A DNA stretch of 64,000 nt from Hydrogenophaga pseudoflava NBRC 102511 (GTDB taxonomy: Bacteria > Pseudomonadota > Gammaproteobacteria > Burkholderiales > Burkholderiaceae_C): the NCBI RefSeq assembly GCF_001592285.1, contig NZ_BCWQ01000014.1:62001-126000 (forward strand), written 5' to 3'. This document shows positions 62,701 through 64,000 of the stretch, piece by piece (position 1 is the first letter of the stretch; every line of letters begins with the position of its first letter). Below the pieces are notes generated by a model that worked only from the letters and a program-made list of their open reading frames with translations, made no database searches and had not been told where the DNA came from. A program made the translations under genes and the position numbers.

Positions 62701-63620
62701 ACGACTTCGCCTCGGCCGCAATGCTCCGGCTGGTGGCCCATGGCCTGCGGCGCCAGGGCCTTCGCCCGCCGCCGCCCGTGGCGGCGCAGCAGGGGCGTGT
62801 GGCGCTGGACGACAAGCGCGCCCTGCTGGCCGGGCTGTGGCCGTCGATCGGACCGGCGGGCCTGGCGCGCATCGGCGACGCGATCCGGGAGCTGCCCGAA
62901 GAACCCACGCTGCGGGCGCTGGTGCTTGCGACGGACCCCTGGGACCTGCTGGCGCGGTGGCAGCGGCTGGAGCGCTTCGTCCATTCCCGGCACCGCACCC
63001 GCGTGGAGGCCGAAGGCCCCGGTCGCGTGCGGTTGCAGCACCTGTCCCTGTCGCCCGGCCAGCGGCCCACGGCGGCCGAGGACGTGCTGGTGTTCGGCCT
63101 GCTGGTCGCCCTGTGTGAGCGGGTGGCGGGGCGGCCAGTGCAGGCCCGCCCGGCGGGCGGCCGGCACTGGCTGCGGCGGGACGGCCAATGGCGCGACGGC
63201 CCCTGGCCCGAATCCCTGCACACCTGGGAGCTGCGCTGGGACGCCGCGGATGTGGCCGGGGACCCGCACCCACCCGTGGCCCACCCGGCGTCCGGCGACC
63301 GCTGGCTGGAGGCCTTGCACGCCGCCCTGCGTGCCGACCCCGGACGTCCATGGCGGGTGGACGACCTGGCCCGCAGCTGTGCGCTGTCGGCCCGCAGCCT
63401 GCAGCGCCACCTGGCCCGGCGGCAGCTGAGCTTCTCCGGCCTGCTGACCGCCACCCGGGTGCAGTGTGCGGCGGACCTGCTCACCACCAGCGGTCTGTCG
63501 GTGGCCGAGGTGGGCTACCACTGCGGCTTCGCCGACCAGCCGCACTTTTCACGGCAGTTCCGGCAATCCACCGCCATGACACCGGCCCGCTACCGGGCGC
63601 AGTTCGCCCGCGCCGGCTGA
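62697..63620 (+). CDS. AraC family transcriptional regulator
   Basis: A 307-residue regulator. The C-terminal domain has two helix-turn-helix units: DDLARSCALSARSLQRHLARR and VAEVGYHCGFADQPHFSRQFR, ending with the family's TPARYR. The N-terminal 200 residues do not resemble the AraC sugar-binding barrel. Its start overlaps the hydroxylase stop by 4 bases, so it is co-transcribed with it and is a likely local regulator. Confidence 0.93.
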   Translation: MNDFASAAMLRLVAHGLRRQGLRPPPPVAAQQGRVALDDKRALLAGLWPSIGPAGLARIGDAIRELPEEPTLRALVLATDPWDLLARWQRLERFVHSRHRTRVEAEGPGRVRLQHLSLSPGQRPTAAEDVLVFGLLVALCERVAGRPVQARPAGGRHWLRRDGQWRDGPWPESLHTWELRWDAADVAGDPHPPVAHPASGDRWLEALHAALRADPGRPWRVDDLARSCALSARSLQRHLARRQLSFSGLLTATRVQCAADLLTTSGLSVAEVGYHCGFADQPHFSRQFRQSTAMTPARYRAQFARAG

Positions 63621-63637
63621 GCGGCGCCGGGCCGCCG

Positions 63638-64000
63638 TCAGTCGAACTGCCAGTCGGCGCCCACGGCCTGCCCGACCTTCAGCACCAGCCCGTCGCCCTG
63701 CAGCACGATCGCGTTCATGCCGAAGGTGATGGCGCCGTTCAGGCGCGGGTCCTGCCGGTAGGCCTGCAGGGCGTCGCTGACCGCGGGGGTCGAGGTAGCG
63801 GTGGCCGGGTCGATGTTCGGGATCGGGCAGCGCGCGCAGGGCTTGACGTTTTCCAGCGCAGCCACGCCGCCCTCGGTCTGCACGCGCCAGCCGGCGATGC
63901 GGTCCTCGTCGTGCGGTTCCACGTCCGACAGCACGATGTTCGGCCGGAAGCGCCGCAGGTCCACCGGCGCCTCGCCCGCGGTCGCCAGCCGGGCATTCAG
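63638..64000 (-). CDS. MOSC domain protein, C-terminal part
   Basis: The N-terminus lies beyond the window edge; 120 codons are visible. DLRRFRPNIVLSD, then KPCARCPIPNIDPAT, with the conserved cysteines of the sulfur-carrier MOSC domain, and the end AVGADWQFD match YcbX/MOSC proteins. These bind molybdenum cofactor and often reduce N-hydroxylated compounds. It converges on the AraC gene and fits the molybdenum theme of this end of the window. Confidence 0.87.
   Translation of the reverse strand: MNARLATAGEAPVDLRRFRPNIVLSDVEPHDEDRIAGWRVQTEGGVAALENVKPCARCPIPNIDPATATSTPAVSDALQAYRQDPRLNGAITFGMNAIVLQGDGLVLKVGQAVGADWQFD

Noticed and set aside
60466..63351. A 961-codon open frame on the minus strand across the molybdenum hydroxylase genes
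   Set aside because: It is antisense to clear, motif-bearing genes on the plus strand. Its product is low-complexity (Ala, Arg, Gly, Pro) and shows no domain, a typical product of high GC content.

Overview
This 64 kb window is a high-GC, gene-dense stretch of chromosome. Its gene content and order point to a betaproteobacterium of the order Burkholderiales, probably a Comamonadaceae member close to Hydrogenophaga. That placement rests on the order coxB-coxA-small ORF-ctaG-DUF2970-coxC with a converging DUF2909 gene, on pilGHIJ-chpA beside a rubredoxin gene, on dusB-fis-purH, and on a pyrR-pyrB-pyrX pyrimidine operon. I see no insertion sequence, prophage, CRISPR array or rRNA operon. No stretch without a gene exceeds 300 bases. 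Many neighbouring genes overlap by 4 bases (ATGA or GTGA), which marks tight operons.

Layout. 1-5.1 kb: aa3-type cytochrome c oxidase genes on the minus strand. 5.1-12.2 kb: mixed housekeeping genes (DUF2244, BioC-like, ComF, TrmL, MaoC, orphan ParA, TSUP permease, PcaF thiolase, DUF1841). 12.2-20.9 kb: cytochrome c4 divergent from MoxR ATPase and VWA genes, then tamA-tamB and tRNA-Arg(CCT). 21-24.4 kb: divergent iron ABC permease and ATPase genes, then pyroglutamyl peptidase. 24.4-28.6 kb: a minus-strand copper/metal group (DUF2946, SCO, PCuAC, DUF2946, Crp/Fnr regulator, PepSY protein). 28.7-35 kb: GST, then algH-ruvX-pyrR-pyrB-hisC-pyrX-plsC. 35.1-46.7 kb: photolyase, then the Pil-Chp twitching chemosensory system and rubredoxin. 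46.8-52.5 kb: thiD, hemL, then an SxtJ / DUF5989 / carbamoyltransferase / SGNH hydrolase module. 52.6-59.3 kb: dusB-fis-purH, YqaA protein, MFS exporter, pseudouridine-synthase-like protein, ychF. 59.3-64 kb: mocA, a two-subunit molybdenum hydroxylase, an AraC regulator and a partial MOSC gene.

How the genes work together. The clearest regulatory signal is three FNR/Anr-type boxes (TTGAT-N4-ATCAA or one mismatch) placed before coxB, the DUF2244 gene and the cytochrome c4 gene. Two of them sit about 31-33 bases before the start codon, in repressor-like positions. This suggests that oxygen-dependent control couples the aa3 oxidase to a likely electron donor. Other points worth a second look are a four-gene set matching the carbamoyltransferase/tailoring genes of cyanobacterial saxitoxin clusters but without any toxin-core genes, a dihydroorotase-like protein and a pseudouridine-synthase-like protein that have both lost catalytic residues, and perfect inverted repeats in two divergent promoter regions.
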